A stretch of DNA of 32,273 nt from CAZJNX01 sp964547415 (GCA_964547415.1 CAZJNX010000020.1:1-32273); one strand, 5' to 3'. Shown: positions 16,290-24,549, counted from the first letter of the stretch. Notes: generated by a model from the letters alone, not told the origin. A program made the numbers and translations.

Positions 16290-17516
16290 GTGAGCACCCT
16301 GTTCAAGAACGCCACCATCCTCGACACCCGCGCGGGCACCCTGAAGGAGGGCCACGTCCTCGTCCTCAAGGGGAAGATCGCGGAGGTGTCGGAGACGCCG
16401 ATCCCCTCGGCGCGCGCCGAGCACGTCATCGACCTTGGCGGCCGCATCCTGATGCCGGGCCTGTGCGACGCCCACGTCCACGTCATCGCCATCAGCGCGA
16501 GCTTTCCCGCCCTCATCCGGTCCTCGCCCTTCTACGTGGCGGCGAAGGCGGGCGGGATCCTGAAGGACATGCTGATGCGCGGCTTCACCACCGTGCGCGA
16601 CGGGGGCGGCGCCGACTTCGGCATCGCCCGGGCGGTGGAGGAGGACCTCCTCGTCGGCCCGCGCGTCCTGTTCTGCGGCCACGCCCTCTCCCAGACAGGC
16701 GGCCACGGCGACATGCGCGCCCCGGGCGAGCGGCTGATCGACGTTTCCTACGAGACGCCGTCCCTCGGCTACGTGTGCGACGGGGTGGCGGCCGTCCGCC
16801 GCGCCGCGCGCGAGGAGATCCGCCGCGGCGCCCACCACATCAAGATCATGGCCTCCGGCGGCGTCTCCTCGCCCACGGACCGGATCGATTCCGACCAGTT
16901 CTCGGTGGAGGAGATCGAGGCGGCCGTCGAGGAGGCGGCGATGGCGAACCTCTACGTGATGGCCCACGCCTACACCGCCCGCTCGATCAACCGCTGCATC
17001 GAGGCCGGGGTGCGCACCATCGAGCACTGCAACCTGATGGACGAGGAGAGCTGCCGCCTGTTCCGCGAGCACGGCGCCTACTGCGTGCCGACGCTCGCCA
17101 CCTACAACGCCCTCAAGACGGAAGGGGCGGCCGGCGGCATGGCGGCCGACATGCTCGCCAAGCTCGACGACGTGCTGGAAGCGGGCGCCTTCGCCCTCGA
17201 GCTCGCCCAGCGCTCGGGCGTCACCATGGTCTACGGCACCGACCTCCTCGGCGACATGCACCGCCACCAGCTGACCGAGTTCACGCTGAGGAAGGACGCG
17301 GTGCCGGCCGCCGACCTCGTGCGCGCCGCCACCTGCAACGCGGCCGACGCGGTCCGCCGCACCGGCGAGTTCGGCGAGGTGGTGGCCGGCGCGCGGGCCG
17401 ACCTCCTGGTGTCCGCCGGTAATCCGCTGGAGGACATCGACGTCCTCACCCGGCCGGACGAGAACCTCCTTCTCATCATGAAGGGCGGACGGGTCTACAA
17501 GGACACCTTCCACTGA
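16290..17516 (+). CDS. Metal-dependent amidohydrolase, prolidase/imidazolonepropionase-like
   Basis: 408 residues of the amidohydrolase superfamily. A small N-terminal beta domain leads into the barrel with metal ligands His62 and His64 (CDAHVHV), carboxylated Lys185 (HIKIMASGG), His226 (MAHAY), His246 (IEHCN) and Asp318 (YGTDLLG), the full binuclear set. The HIKIMASGGVSSPTD segment resembles the group containing Xaa-Arg/Lys/Pro dipeptidases of Caulobacter-type bacteria; that family memory suggests cleavage of an N-acyl amino acid or dipeptide, but the substrate is not shown by sequence. The start is GTG at 16290, supported by AAGGA upstream. It has no signal peptide, so it acts in the cytosol. 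It follows the TRAP genes directly and probably hydrolyses the imported compound. Confidence 0.88.
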   Translation: MSTLFKNATILDTRAGTLKEGHVLVLKGKIAEVSETPIPSARAEHVIDLGGRILMPGLCDAHVHVIAISASFPALIRSSPFYVAAKAGGILKDMLMRGFTTVRDGGGADFGIARAVEEDLLVGPRVLFCGHALSQTGGHGDMRAPGERLIDVSYETPSLGYVCDGVAAVRRAAREEIRRGAHHIKIMASGGVSSPTDRIDSDQFSVEEIEAAVEEAAMANLYVMAHAYTARSINRCIEAGVRTIEHCNLMDEESCRLFREHGAYCVPTLATYNALKTEGAAGGMAADMLAKLDDVLEAGAFALELAQRSGVTMVYGTDLLGDMHRHQLTEFTLRKDAVPAADLVRAATCNAADAVRRTGEFGEVVAGARADLLVSAGNPLEDIDVLTRPDENLLLIMKGGRVYKDTFH

Positions 17517-17550
17517 GGCCCGGCGCGGGCGCAACGACGAGGGGAACGAG

Positions 17551-18192
17551 ATGGGCGAGACGGCACGCGACTACACCGAGCGGACCTACGGGACGGTGGA
17601 CGTCGGCCGCGGGGAGCGGCCGGGCATCGTGGTGATCGACTTCCAGAAGGGCTTTACCGAGGACAAGTACGCCCTCGGCGGGGCGCCCCTCGTGATGCGG
17701 GCGGTGGAGAACACGGCCCGTCTCCTCGAGGCGGCGCGGCGCAACAACGTGCCCGTGGCCAGCTGCTACACGGCCTACGCCTCCACCCGCGACATGCCCC
17801 ACTGGAAGGTGGACTGCGTGCGCCAGGAGTTCATCCACGGCCATCCGTCCACCGAGCTCGACCCGCGGATCTACGACGAGCGCTACGACGTGGCCCTGTG
17901 CAAGAGCGGGCCGTCGATCTTCTTCCAGACGCCGGCGGTGCCGTTCTTCGTGAAGGAGCGGGTGGACACCGTCATCGTGACGGGCTGCATCACCTCGGGC
18001 TGCGTGCGGGCCTCCTCGATCGACAGCTTCTCCTGGGGCTTTCGCACCATCGTGCCGGAGGACTGCGTGGGCGACCACGAGGAGGAGCCGCACAGGAACA
18101 ACCTGCGCGACATCTCCCGGCGCTACGCGGACCTCTCGTCGGCCGACGAGATGATCGAGTGGATCGAGGGCATCGGCCGGCGCAACGCCTGA
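17551..18192 (+). CDS. Isochorismatase-family cysteine hydrolase (N-carbamoylsarcosine amidase-like)
   Basis: 213 residues. The catalytic triad of the family is intact: Asp30 (VVIDFQKGF), Lys118 (CKSGPS) and Cys151 (TGCITSGCV). Length and motif spacing fit the N-carbamoylsarcosine amidase/nicotinamidase branch more than true isochorismatases, so C-N bond hydrolysis of an amide or carbamoyl group is likely. The start has an AGGGGAA site. It lies 34 bases after the amidohydrolase gene and ends the operon, followed by a strong hairpin. With the TRAP importer and the amidohydrolase it suggests stepwise hydrolysis of a compound with two amide-like bonds; this is inference. Confidence 0.88.
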   Translation: MGETARDYTERTYGTVDVGRGERPGIVVIDFQKGFTEDKYALGGAPLVMRAVENTARLLEAARRNNVPVASCYTAYASTRDMPHWKVDCVRQEFIHGHPSTELDPRIYDERYDVALCKSGPSIFFQTPAVPFFVKERVDTVIVTGCITSGCVRASSIDSFSWGFRTIVPEDCVGDHEEEPHRNNLRDISRRYADLSSADEMIEWIEGIGRRNA

Positions 18193-18205
18193 GCCGCCCG
18201 CCGAT

Positions 18206-18230
18206 GGCGCGCCGGCCCCGCCGGCGCGCC
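18206..18230. terminator. Bidirectional GC-rich hairpin between convergent genes
   Basis: Perfect 11-bp stem GGCGCGCCGGC (18206-18216) with GCCGGCGCGCC (18220-18230) around a CCC loop, 13 bases after the hydrolase stop and 8 bases after the znuA stop on the other strand. Position and stability suit a terminator serving both genes, though there is no T tract. Confidence 0.6.
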
Positions 18231-18238
18231 GCACGCCG

Positions 18239-19570
18239 TCAGCTCGCCTCGGCGAGGCAGGTGCGGAAGGACGAGGCGAGGCCCCGGATGAGGTCGAAGT
18301 AGAGGTCCGGCCCGTCCTCGAGGTCGGCGCCGAGGGGGTCGAGCACGCCCGCACGGGCGTCGGTCCCCTCCACCACCACCTCCACGATCCGCGGCTCGAA
18401 CTGGGGCTCGGCGAACACGCAGGTGGCGCCGAGGTCCGCCACCCGCTCGCGGATGTCGGCGATGCGGGCCGCGCCCGGCATGGTCTCCGGGCTGACGGTG
18501 ATGGAGCCGGCCGCCTCGAGGCCGAACCGGTCCTCGAAGTAGTGGTAGGCGTCGTGGAAGACGATGAATCCTCGGTCGCGCACGGGGGCGAGCTCCGCAT
18601 CCACCTCCGTCACCAGCCCGTCGAGCCGCGCGGCCATCGCCGCCGCGTTGTCCCGGTAGATGGCGGCGTGCTCCGGATCCGCTTCGGCGAGCGCCTCGGC
18701 GATCTGCCGCACCATCGCCTGCGCGTTCATCGGGTCGAGCCACACGTGCATGTCGTGGGCGCCGTGGTCGTGCCCATGGTCCGCCTCGGCGTGGTCGTGC
18801 CCGTGGTCCGCCTCGGCGTGGTCGTGGCCGTGGCCGTGGTCCGCCTCGGCGTGGTCGTGGCCGTGGTCCGCCTCGGCATGGTCGTGGCCGTGGTCGGCCC
18901 CGGCGTGGTCGTGGCCGTGGTCGGCCTCGGCGTGATCGTGGCCGTGATCGGCCTTGGCATGGTCGTGGCCGTGATCGGCCTCGGCGTGGTCGTGGCCGTG
19001 ATCGGCCTCGGCGTGGTCATGGCCGTGGTCGGCCTCGGCGTGGTCGTGGCCGTGGTCGGCCTCGGCGTGGTCGTGGCCGTGATCGGCCTCGGCGTGGTCG
19101 TGGCCGTGGTCGGCGTCGGCGTGGTCGTGGCCGTGGTCGGCCCCGCCGTGGTCATGGCCGTGGTCGGCTTCCCCGTGGTCGTGGGCGTGGGCGTCGAAGG
19201 CGCCGCCCTCGCGGAACGGCAACAGGACGATGCCGGGCGCTTCGGACAGGGCGACGACGCGGGCGTCCGCGGCGAGCGTCGACAGCGGCGAAACGAGGAA
19301 GGCCTCGAGGTCCTCCCCCACCCAGAAGACCACGTCCGCCCGGTCGAGGGCCCGGGCCTCGGACGGGCGCAGGCTGTAGGTGTGGGGCGAGCCGGCCCCG
19401 CGCACCACGAGGGCCGGCGTTCCGACACCCTCCATCACGCCCGCGACGAGGGAGTGGACCGGCTTGATGGAGGCGGCGACCGACAGCTCCCCGTGGGCGG
19501 CGGCACCGGCGGGGGCGAGCGGGAGGGCTGCGCTGGCGAGAAGCAACGCGGCGAGGCGCTTGATCGTCAT
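18239..19570 (-). CDS. znuA: Zinc ABC transporter substrate-binding protein with expanded His-rich loop
   Basis: 443 residues, against about 300-330 for usual ZnuA. A signal peptide (cleavage near AGAAA-HG, 25/26) precedes the cluster A-I metal-binding fold. Zn ligands expected by family are His63 (SPHTY), His275 (HDMHVWLDP) and a His in IVFHDAYHYF, with an acidic residue near the C-terminus. The His-rich loop between the first and second ligands is enlarged to 15 near-identical nine-residue units, consensus AEADHGHDH (residues 133-269). It delivers zinc to a ZnuBC importer, but no znuB or znuC is adjacent, so the partners are elsewhere. A Zur-like box lies 36 bases upstream of the start. The normal folded parts on both sides of the repeat are intact. 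Confidence 0.93.
   Translation of the reverse strand: MTIKRLAALLLASAALPLAPAGAAAHGELSVAASIKPVHSLVAGVMEGVGTPALVVRGAGSPHTYSLRPSEARALDRADVVFWVGEDLEAFLVSPLSTLAADARVVALSEAPGIVLLPFREGGAFDAHAHDHGEADHGHDHGGADHGHDHADADHGHDHAEADHGHDHAEADHGHDHAEADHGHDHAEADHGHDHAEADHGHDHAKADHGHDHAEADHGHDHAGADHGHDHAEADHGHDHAEADHGHGHDHAEADHGHDHAEADHGHDHGAHDMHVWLDPMNAQAMVRQIAEALAEADPEHAAIYRDNAAAMAARLDGLVTEVDAELAPVRDRGFIVFHDAYHYFEDRFGLEAAGSITVSPETMPGAARIADIRERVADLGATCVFAEPQFEPRIVEVVVEGTDARAGVLDPLGADLEDGPDLYFDLIRGLASSFRTCLAEAS
18764..19174 (-). repeat. Tandem 27-bp coding repeat (15 units) in znuA
   Basis: Fifteen in-frame units of 27 bases encode AEADHGHDH variants; one unit (the thirteenth from the N-terminal side) has two extra codons, GH. 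Variants are mainly at the first two residues (GE, GG, AD, AK, AG). About 46 histidines lie in 137 residues. Near-identical codons show recent unit duplication, and the array length may vary between strains or be mis-assembled from short reads. Confidence 0.95.
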
Positions 19571-19605
19571 GGCGGCGGATCCGGATGTGTGGAACGGATG
19601 GTTGC

Positions 19606-19613
19606 GTTATAAC
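19606..19613. promoter_or_regulatory. Zur-like box upstream of znuA
   Basis: The palindrome GTTATAAC, in context GCGTTATAACATC, is the core I know for alphaproteobacterial zinc-uptake regulator sites. It stands out as an AT-rich island in very GC-rich DNA and lies 36-43 bases ahead of the znuA ATG, where Zn-bound Zur would block transcription. Confidence 0.6.
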
Positions 19614-19660
19614 ATCCCATTCGAAGCCGTCAACGCACCCGCCGCCGGCGCGTGGCGGCT

Positions 19661-20968
19661 TCAGATGCCGCGGCCCACGTCCACGTAGGTGAAGCCGTGC
19701 CGTTCCACCTCCGGGCGGCGGTAGACGTTCCTGAGATCCACGAACACCGGTACCGCGAGAAGCTCCTTCAGCCGCCCGAGGTCGAGGGCGCGGAAGACGT
19801 CCCACTCCGTGACGAGAACCAGCGCGTGGGCCCCCTCTGCGCAGCCGTAGGGGTCGGCGAAGTACTCCACGTCCGGCAGGACGAGCTTCGCCTGGTCCAT
19901 GCCCTCCGGGTCATGGGCCCGCACCGTCGCCCCTTCCGCCTGAAGCCGCTCCACCACGGTGATCGACGGGCTCTCGCGCATGTCGTCCGTGTTCGGCTTG
20001 AAGGTGAGGCCGAGGACGGCGATCGTCTTGCCGGCGACGGACCCGCCGCAGGCCTTGATGACCCGCTCGGCCATCCGCCGCTTGCGGTCCTCGTTGACGG
20101 CGATCACCGCCTCGACCGTCCGCACGGGCGCGTCGAACTCGCGGGCGGTCTCGGCGAGGGCGCGGGTGTCCTTCGGGAAGCAGGAGCCGCCGAAGCCCGG
20201 GCCCGCGTGCAGGAACTTCGGCCCGATGCGGTTGTCGAGGCCGATGCCGCGGGCGACCTCCTGCACGTTCGCGCCCACCTTCTCGCAAAGGTCCGCCATC
20301 TCGTTGATGAAGGTGATCTTGGTGGCGAGGAAGGCGTTGGAGGCGTACTTGATCAGCTCGGCCGTGCGCCGCCGCGTGATGACGACCGGCGCCTGGTTCA
20401 CGAACAGCGGCCGGTAGACCTCGCTCATCACCGCGCCGGCCCGCTCGTCCTCGACGCCGATGATGATGCGGTCCGGGCGTTTGAAGTCCTCGATCGCCGC
20501 GCCCTCGCGCAGGAACTCCGGGTTGGCGGCGACGGCGAAGGAGCAGTCCGGCCGCGTGTCGCGGATGATCCGCTCCACCGCGTCGCCGGTGCCCACGGGG
20601 ACCGTGGACTTGGTGACCACCACCGTGAAGTCGCCGATGGAGCGGGCGATGGTCTCGGCGGCGGCGTAGACGTAGGTGAGGTCCGCCCGCCCGTCGCCGC
20701 GGCGGGAGGGCGTCCCGACGGCGATGAAGACCACCTCGGCCCCGGCGACGGCCGCTTCCGGCTCGGTCGTGAAGAACAGCCGCCCGGCCTCGGCGTTGCG
20801 CTCCACGAGCTCGTTGAGGCCGGGCTCGTAGATCGGGATCTCCTGGCGGTTGAGCCGATCCACCCGCGCCGGGTCGGTGTCGACGCAGGTGACCACGTGG
20901 CCGAAGTCCGCCAGGCACGCGCCGGACACGAGGCCGACGTAACCCGCGCCGAAGATGCCGATGTGCAT
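19661..20968 (-). CDS. ugd: UDP-glucose 6-dehydrogenase
   Basis: 435 residues. Oxidises UDP-glucose to UDP-glucuronate with two NAD+, supplying precursors for capsule, exopolysaccharide or lipid modification. NAD motif GAGYVG lies at 7-12; substrate and catalytic residues include Lys207 and Asn211 (ELIKYASNAF), the nucleophile Cys263 in FGGSCFPKD, and Asp267. The C-terminal UDP-binding domain contains GLTFKPNTDDMRESPS. The start at 20968 has a GAGAGGGG site. No other polysaccharide genes are nearby. It lies upstream of znuA on the same strand, but the Zur-like box in the 90-base gap argues that znuA is controlled separately. Confidence 0.95.
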   Translation of the reverse strand: MHIGIFGAGYVGLVSGACLADFGHVVTCVDTDPARVDRLNRQEIPIYEPGLNELVERNAEAGRLFFTTEPEAAVAGAEVVFIAVGTPSRRGDGRADLTYVYAAAETIARSIGDFTVVVTKSTVPVGTGDAVERIIRDTRPDCSFAVAANPEFLREGAAIEDFKRPDRIIIGVEDERAGAVMSEVYRPLFVNQAPVVITRRRTAELIKYASNAFLATKITFINEMADLCEKVGANVQEVARGIGLDNRIGPKFLHAGPGFGGSCFPKDTRALAETAREFDAPVRTVEAVIAVNEDRKRRMAERVIKACGGSVAGKTIAVLGLTFKPNTDDMRESPSITVVERLQAEGATVRAHDPEGMDQAKLVLPDVEYFADPYGCAEGAHALVLVTEWDVFRALDLGRLKELLAVPVFVDLRNVYRRPEVERHGFTYVDVGRGI

Positions 20969-21011
20969 GAACCCCTCTCCCGTCGCGCGGATGAAGCCGC
21001 CGTCGGGCCGC

Positions 21012-21041
21012 TATATCGCGGGCGAAAGCGCGGGGAAACAA
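21012..21041 (-). promoter_or_regulatory. Candidate promoter of ugd
   Basis: Minus-strand TTGTTT (21036-21041) and GATATA (21012-21017) are 18 bases apart in a short AT-richer patch, about 45 bases ahead of the ugd start. Weak match; an alternative -10, TATAGC, gives a spacing of 20. Confidence 0.3.
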
Positions 21042-21072
21042 CGGAAGGGGAGACCTGCGGCCTGCGCGGGGC

Positions 21073-22731
21073 TCAGGCGGCCTTTGACGCTGGCGGCGCG
21101 GTCGAGGTGCCGGGCTGCGGCACGCGCAGGATGAAGCGGGCGCCGCCTTCGCTGCGGCGTTCGAGCGTGCCGCCGAGCTGTCGCAGGATGCCGTCGACGA
21201 GACGCAGGCCGGAGGAGCGGGTGTTCTCCCCGACGTCCGGCAGGCCGACGCCGTCGTCCGCCACCGTCACCAGGATCTCGTCGTCCGTCATGTCGAGGCC
21301 GACCGAGATCCAGTCCCGGTCGCGCCCGGCGAAGGCGTGCTTGCCTGAATTGATGACGAGCTCCACCACCACGAGGGCGATGGACACGGCGGTCGCAGCG
21401 GCCACCGTCGCGCTCTCGAGCCGGCTCGCGAAGGTGATCGCCACCGTCCCGTCCGCCGGGGTGAGACCGGGGCTTTCCACGACGCGCCCGATCAGCCGCA
21501 CGAGGTCCACGTCCGCCCCCGGCATGTTGTTCTCGTAGAGCAGGTCGTGGACCGTCGAGATCGCGCGCACCCGCTCGCTCACCTTGTAGAGGACGGTGTC
21601 CGGATCGCCCTTCTCCTTGCGGCCGAGGGAAATGAACGAGGAGACGAGCTGGAGGCTGTTCTTGATCCGGTGGTGGGCCTCCTCCATCATCAGGCGGCTG
21701 CGTTCGGCCGACTGACGCGCTTCCGCGAGGAGGCGGCGATTGAAGTCGCTGCGCTGGCGCGCCCGCTCGGCCAGCAGGCGCCGCTTGACCTGGGAGACGA
21801 GGACGAGGGCGAGCACCGCCGGGAAGGCGAGGAAGGCGCCGACGAACGCCATCTGCCGCGCCCAGTCGGCCACGACCCGCGCCCGCGGCACGCCGTAGTT
21901 CACGTAGACCGGAAAGTCGCCCACCTTCGCGAAGGCGTAGATCCGCGCGATGCCGTCCGATACCGCGCGCGCCTCGTAGATGCCCCCGTCCGCCGCGTCG
22001 ACCGCCTGGCGCACCGGCGTGTCCGGGTCCAGCATCAGGGGCGCGAACGCCGGGTCGTGGCGCACGAGCAGGAGCCCGTCCTCGCGCAGGATCGAGGCGG
22101 CGCTGTCCTCCCCGTCAGCGATCTGGGAGAAGAAGGAGGTGAACGCGTCGATGCGGGCGGCCGCCACCACGATGCCGCCCGGGTCCGCCGCGCCCGGGTC
22201 CTGGCGACGGGCGAGGAGCACCGCGTCGGTCCCGCCGGGCCTCAGGTCCACGCGGGAGACGTGGTAGCCCCCGCCGAAGGCCTCCCGCGCGGCGAAGAAC
22301 TCGCGGCCCGTGACGTCGAGGTCAACGGGATAGCGCGTGCTGGCGGCCACCACCTGGCCGTTCCGGTCCACCGCCGCCACGCTCGCAACGTAGTCGAGCC
22401 GCTCGCGCAGGCCCGCGAGCTTCAGGTGGAGGTCGGCCCGGCCGGCCTCGCCCAGCTCGTCGAGCGCGGCGTCGCCCACGAGATCGGCCGCCTCGTCCAC
22501 CAGGTTGCGCTGGGCCTCGAGCACGCGCAACACGTATTCCCGGACGAGTTCGGCGCGCAGCTTCGCGACCTCGAGCGCGGCCTCGTAGTGGAGGTGCCAC
22601 GAGGCGACGCCCCACACGGCGAGCGTGGTCAGCAGCAAGGCCGCACCCGCGACCCCTGNNNNNNNNNNGGCGAGCGTCAGGGTCGGCAGGACCACCGCGG
22701 CGATCCTGAGCCGACGGAGGGAGGTCATCAT
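21073..22731 (-). CDS. Membrane sensor histidine kinase, HisKA_2 type (contains a 10-N gap)
   Basis: About 552 residues. A helix near residues 26-45, a periplasmic sensor region of about 250 residues with a double-Cache look (VASVAAVDRNGQVVAAS, GREFFAARE), and a second helix (about 294-314) lead to a HisKA_2 dimerisation domain. EEAHHRIKNSLQL holds the phosphorylated His (353 or 354). The ATPase domain follows, with N-box ELVINSGKHAF and G1 motif DDGVGLP (492-498). This kinase class often feeds the general stress response or unlinked regulators; no response regulator is adjacent, so it is an orphan. Start at 22731 or 22728 (ATGATG after AGAGGAG). Ten Ns replace residues 22-25, at the edge of helix 1. 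The frame is kept across them, but the true length is not known. Confidence 0.88.
   Translation of the reverse strand: MMTSLRRLRIAAVVLPTLTLAXXXXGVAGAALLLTTLAVWGVASWHLHYEAALEVAKLRAELVREYVLRVLEAQRNLVDEAADLVGDAALDELGEAGRADLHLKLAGLRERLDYVASVAAVDRNGQVVAASTRYPVDLDVTGREFFAAREAFGGGYHVSRVDLRPGGTDAVLLARRQDPGAADPGGIVVAAARIDAFTSFFSQIADGEDSAASILREDGLLLVRHDPAFAPLMLDPDTPVRQAVDAADGGIYEARAVSDGIARIYAFAKVGDFPVYVNYGVPRARVVADWARQMAFVGAFLAFPAVLALVLVSQVKRRLLAERARQRSDFNRRLLAEARQSAERSRLMMEEAHHRIKNSLQLVSSFISLGRKEKGDPDTVLYKVSERVRAISTVHDLLYENNMPGADVDLVRLIGRVVESPGLTPADGTVAITFASRLESATVAAATAVSIALVVVELVINSGKHAFAGRDRDWISVGLDMTDDEILVTVADDGVGLPDVGENTRSSGLRLVDGILRQLGGTLERRSEGGARFILRVPQPGTSTAPPASKAA
22659..22668. other. Assembly gap (ten Ns)
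   Basis: The only ambiguous bases in the window. They lie in the signal-anchor region of the sensor kinase gene. Flanking codons are in the same frame if exactly ten bases (or ten plus a multiple of three) are missing. Confidence 0.98.
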
Positions 22732-23106
22732 CGGCTCCTCTCGCTTCGGCCGCGCCCGGAACCCGGTGGACGGCGAACGGGTGAACCGGGCGCCGCATGC
22801 GACCGCGGCGCAGCCTCGACCGGACTGAAGTTAATCCATCGGCGAAGGAAACGCGATGGCACCTTCCCGCACACCGCCGCGCCGGTGTCCGCACGCGCGC
22901 CCCGCCTGCCCGGACGGCCCGTCGTCATCGCCGCGTCCTCCAGCCGCGGCCCGGCGAGCGCCGGCCGGGCGCCCTGCAACCCTGCCTTGTCATTCGGGCA
23001 CGGCTTGTGCGGCCGCGCGACGAGCCGGCGACCGGACCGCCCCGCACCAGAAGATAGTCCTAGGTGGACGGGACGAGCCGCCCCGCCGCGGCATGGCTGC
23101 GGTGCG
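22732..23106. other. Intergenic region between gshA and the sensor kinase gene
   Basis: About 375 bases without a supportable gene. A hairpin GCCCGGC/GCCGGGC (22949-22955 with 22964-22970) could end the gshA transcript, although it is some 137 bases beyond its stop. The patch around 22825-22860 (GAAGTTAATCCATCGG) is less GC-rich and may hold the kinase promoter; no hexamer pair is convincing, and I found no general-stress (GGAAC-N16-GTT) promoter. Confidence 0.4.
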
Positions 23107-24480
23107 TCAGAAGGCGTACTCGCGGAAGATCGGCGCGACGTCGCCGCCCCACCGTCCGTGGTAGGCGGCCAGCAGTTCGTCGGCCGGGGTCGTGCGCGTG
23201 CCGATCACGTCCCGCACCGGGGCGAGGAAGACCCGCTCGTCGTCCCCCGAGGCGTTGACGCGGGCCCGGCGGGCGAGGCCCCCGGCGGCCACGTCCACCA
23301 CCTCCCGGGCGAGGTCGAGGGCGGTCCCGAACCGGCCCGCGGGCGCGGCGAGCCCCTTTTCCGGCACCGCCTCGTAAAGGCGCGCCCGGTCCTCCGCGGA
23401 CAGGGCGGCGGCGATCTCCTCGGCGCCGTCGAGGGCGGCGGGGTCGTAGAGGAGGCCCGTCCAAAGGGCGGGAAGGGCGCAGATCCGCCGCCAGGGGCCG
23501 CCGTCCGCGCCGCGCATCTCGATGAAGCGCTTCAGCCGCACCTCCGGGAACAGGGTCGACAGGTGGTTCGCCCAGTCGCCCATGGTCGGCTTCTCGCCGG
23601 GGGCGGCGGGGTGACGGCCGGCGAGGAAGTCGGCGAAGGTGCCATCGGTCGCGTCCACGTACCGCTCGCCCCGCTTGACGAAGTACATGGGCACGTCGAC
23701 CGCCCAGTCCACGTAGCGCTCGAAGCCGAACCCGTCCTCGAAGACGAAGGGAAGCGGGCCGCAGCGCGCTGCGTCCACGTCCCGCCAGATGGCTGCGCGG
23801 TACGAGCGGTATCCGTTCGGCCGGCCATCGAGGAAGGGGGAGTTGGCGAACAGCACCGTCGCCACCGGCTGCAGGGCGAGGCCGACGCGCATCTTGCGCA
23901 CCATGTCCGCCTCGTCCGAGAAGTCGAGGTTCACCTGGATGGTGGCCGTCCGGTACATCATGTCGAGGCCGAGGCCGCCCACCTTCGGCATGTAGTCCGT
24001 CATGATGCGGTAGCGCTGCTTGGGCATCCGCGGCATGTCGGCCCGGCTCCAGGACGGCGCGACGCCGAGACCGATGAAGCCGACGCCGAGCCGGTCGGCC
24101 ACCTCGCGCACCTGGGCGAGGTGCTGGTTCGCCTCCGAGCAGGTCTCGTGCAGGTTGTCGAGGGGCGCGCCCGACAGTTCGAACTGACCGCCCGGCTCGA
24201 TGGAGATGGCACCGCCCCCGTCCGGGTCGGCGAGCCCGATGACGTGCTCGCCGCCCATGATCGGGTCCCAGCCCGTCAGCGCCTGCATCCCCGCGAGGAT
24301 CTCGGCGATCCCGCCCGATCCCTCGTAAGGGACGGGGGAGAGGTCCGACCAGCGGAAACCGAACTTCTCGTGCTCGGTGCCGATGCGGAAGGCCTGCCGC
24401 GGCTTCGCCCCCGAGGCGAGGTAGGCGGCAAGGTCCGCACGGCTTTCGATCGGGCTGTCGTCGGAGGTATCGCGCGCCAT
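23107..24480 (-). CDS. gshA: Glutamate--cysteine ligase, plant/alphaproteobacterial type
   Basis: 457 residues, the normal length for this type. Joins glutamate and cysteine with ATP, the first step of glutathione synthesis in the cytosol. Metal and ATP site residues are in GTEHEKFGF (Glu36, Glu38) and SIEPGGQFELSG (Glu95, Glu101); substrate-binding segments include YRTATIQVNLDF and MRGADGGPW. The C-terminus ends FREYAF. The start at 24480 gives the usual N-terminus MARDTSDDSPIESR; a TTG at 24537 would add 19 residues without support. It follows rsmE on the same strand with a 69-base gap, an arrangement I recall as common in alphaproteobacteria. The ribosome site is weak. Confidence 0.93.
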   Translation of the reverse strand: MARDTSDDSPIESRADLAAYLASGAKPRQAFRIGTEHEKFGFRWSDLSPVPYEGSGGIAEILAGMQALTGWDPIMGGEHVIGLADPDGGGAISIEPGGQFELSGAPLDNLHETCSEANQHLAQVREVADRLGVGFIGLGVAPSWSRADMPRMPKQRYRIMTDYMPKVGGLGLDMMYRTATIQVNLDFSDEADMVRKMRVGLALQPVATVLFANSPFLDGRPNGYRSYRAAIWRDVDAARCGPLPFVFEDGFGFERYVDWAVDVPMYFVKRGERYVDATDGTFADFLAGRHPAAPGEKPTMGDWANHLSTLFPEVRLKRFIEMRGADGGPWRRICALPALWTGLLYDPAALDGAEEIAAALSAEDRARLYEAVPEKGLAAPAGRFGTALDLAREVVDVAAGGLARRARVNASGDDERVFLAPVRDVIGTRTTPADELLAAYHGRWGGDVAPIFREYAF

Positions 24481-24549
24481 CTCGGGCTCGTCCGTTGAAA
24501 GTCGACGAACATTAGGGGGCGGGCATGCCGAAGACAAACGGTTTGCGTG

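Noticed and set aside
18764..19174. Regular 27-bp repeats resembling a CRISPR array
   Set aside because: Units abut directly with no unique spacers and all stay in frame inside znuA; no cas genes are present.
18542..19612. Plus-strand frame with Val/Gly repeats (VVVAVVGLG type) opposite znuA
   Set aside because: It is the antisense reading of the His-rich coding repeat; signal peptide, fold and Zur-like site all support the minus-strand gene.
22732..22900. General-stress (EcfG type) promoter ahead of the HisKA_2 kinase
   Set aside because: No GGAAC-N16/17-GTT arrangement found on the minus strand; the only nearby GGAAC is on the plus strand.
23107..24537. gshA starting at TTG 24537
   Set aside because: The 19 extra residues are unlike the family and there is no ribosome site; ATG 24480 gives the normal length.
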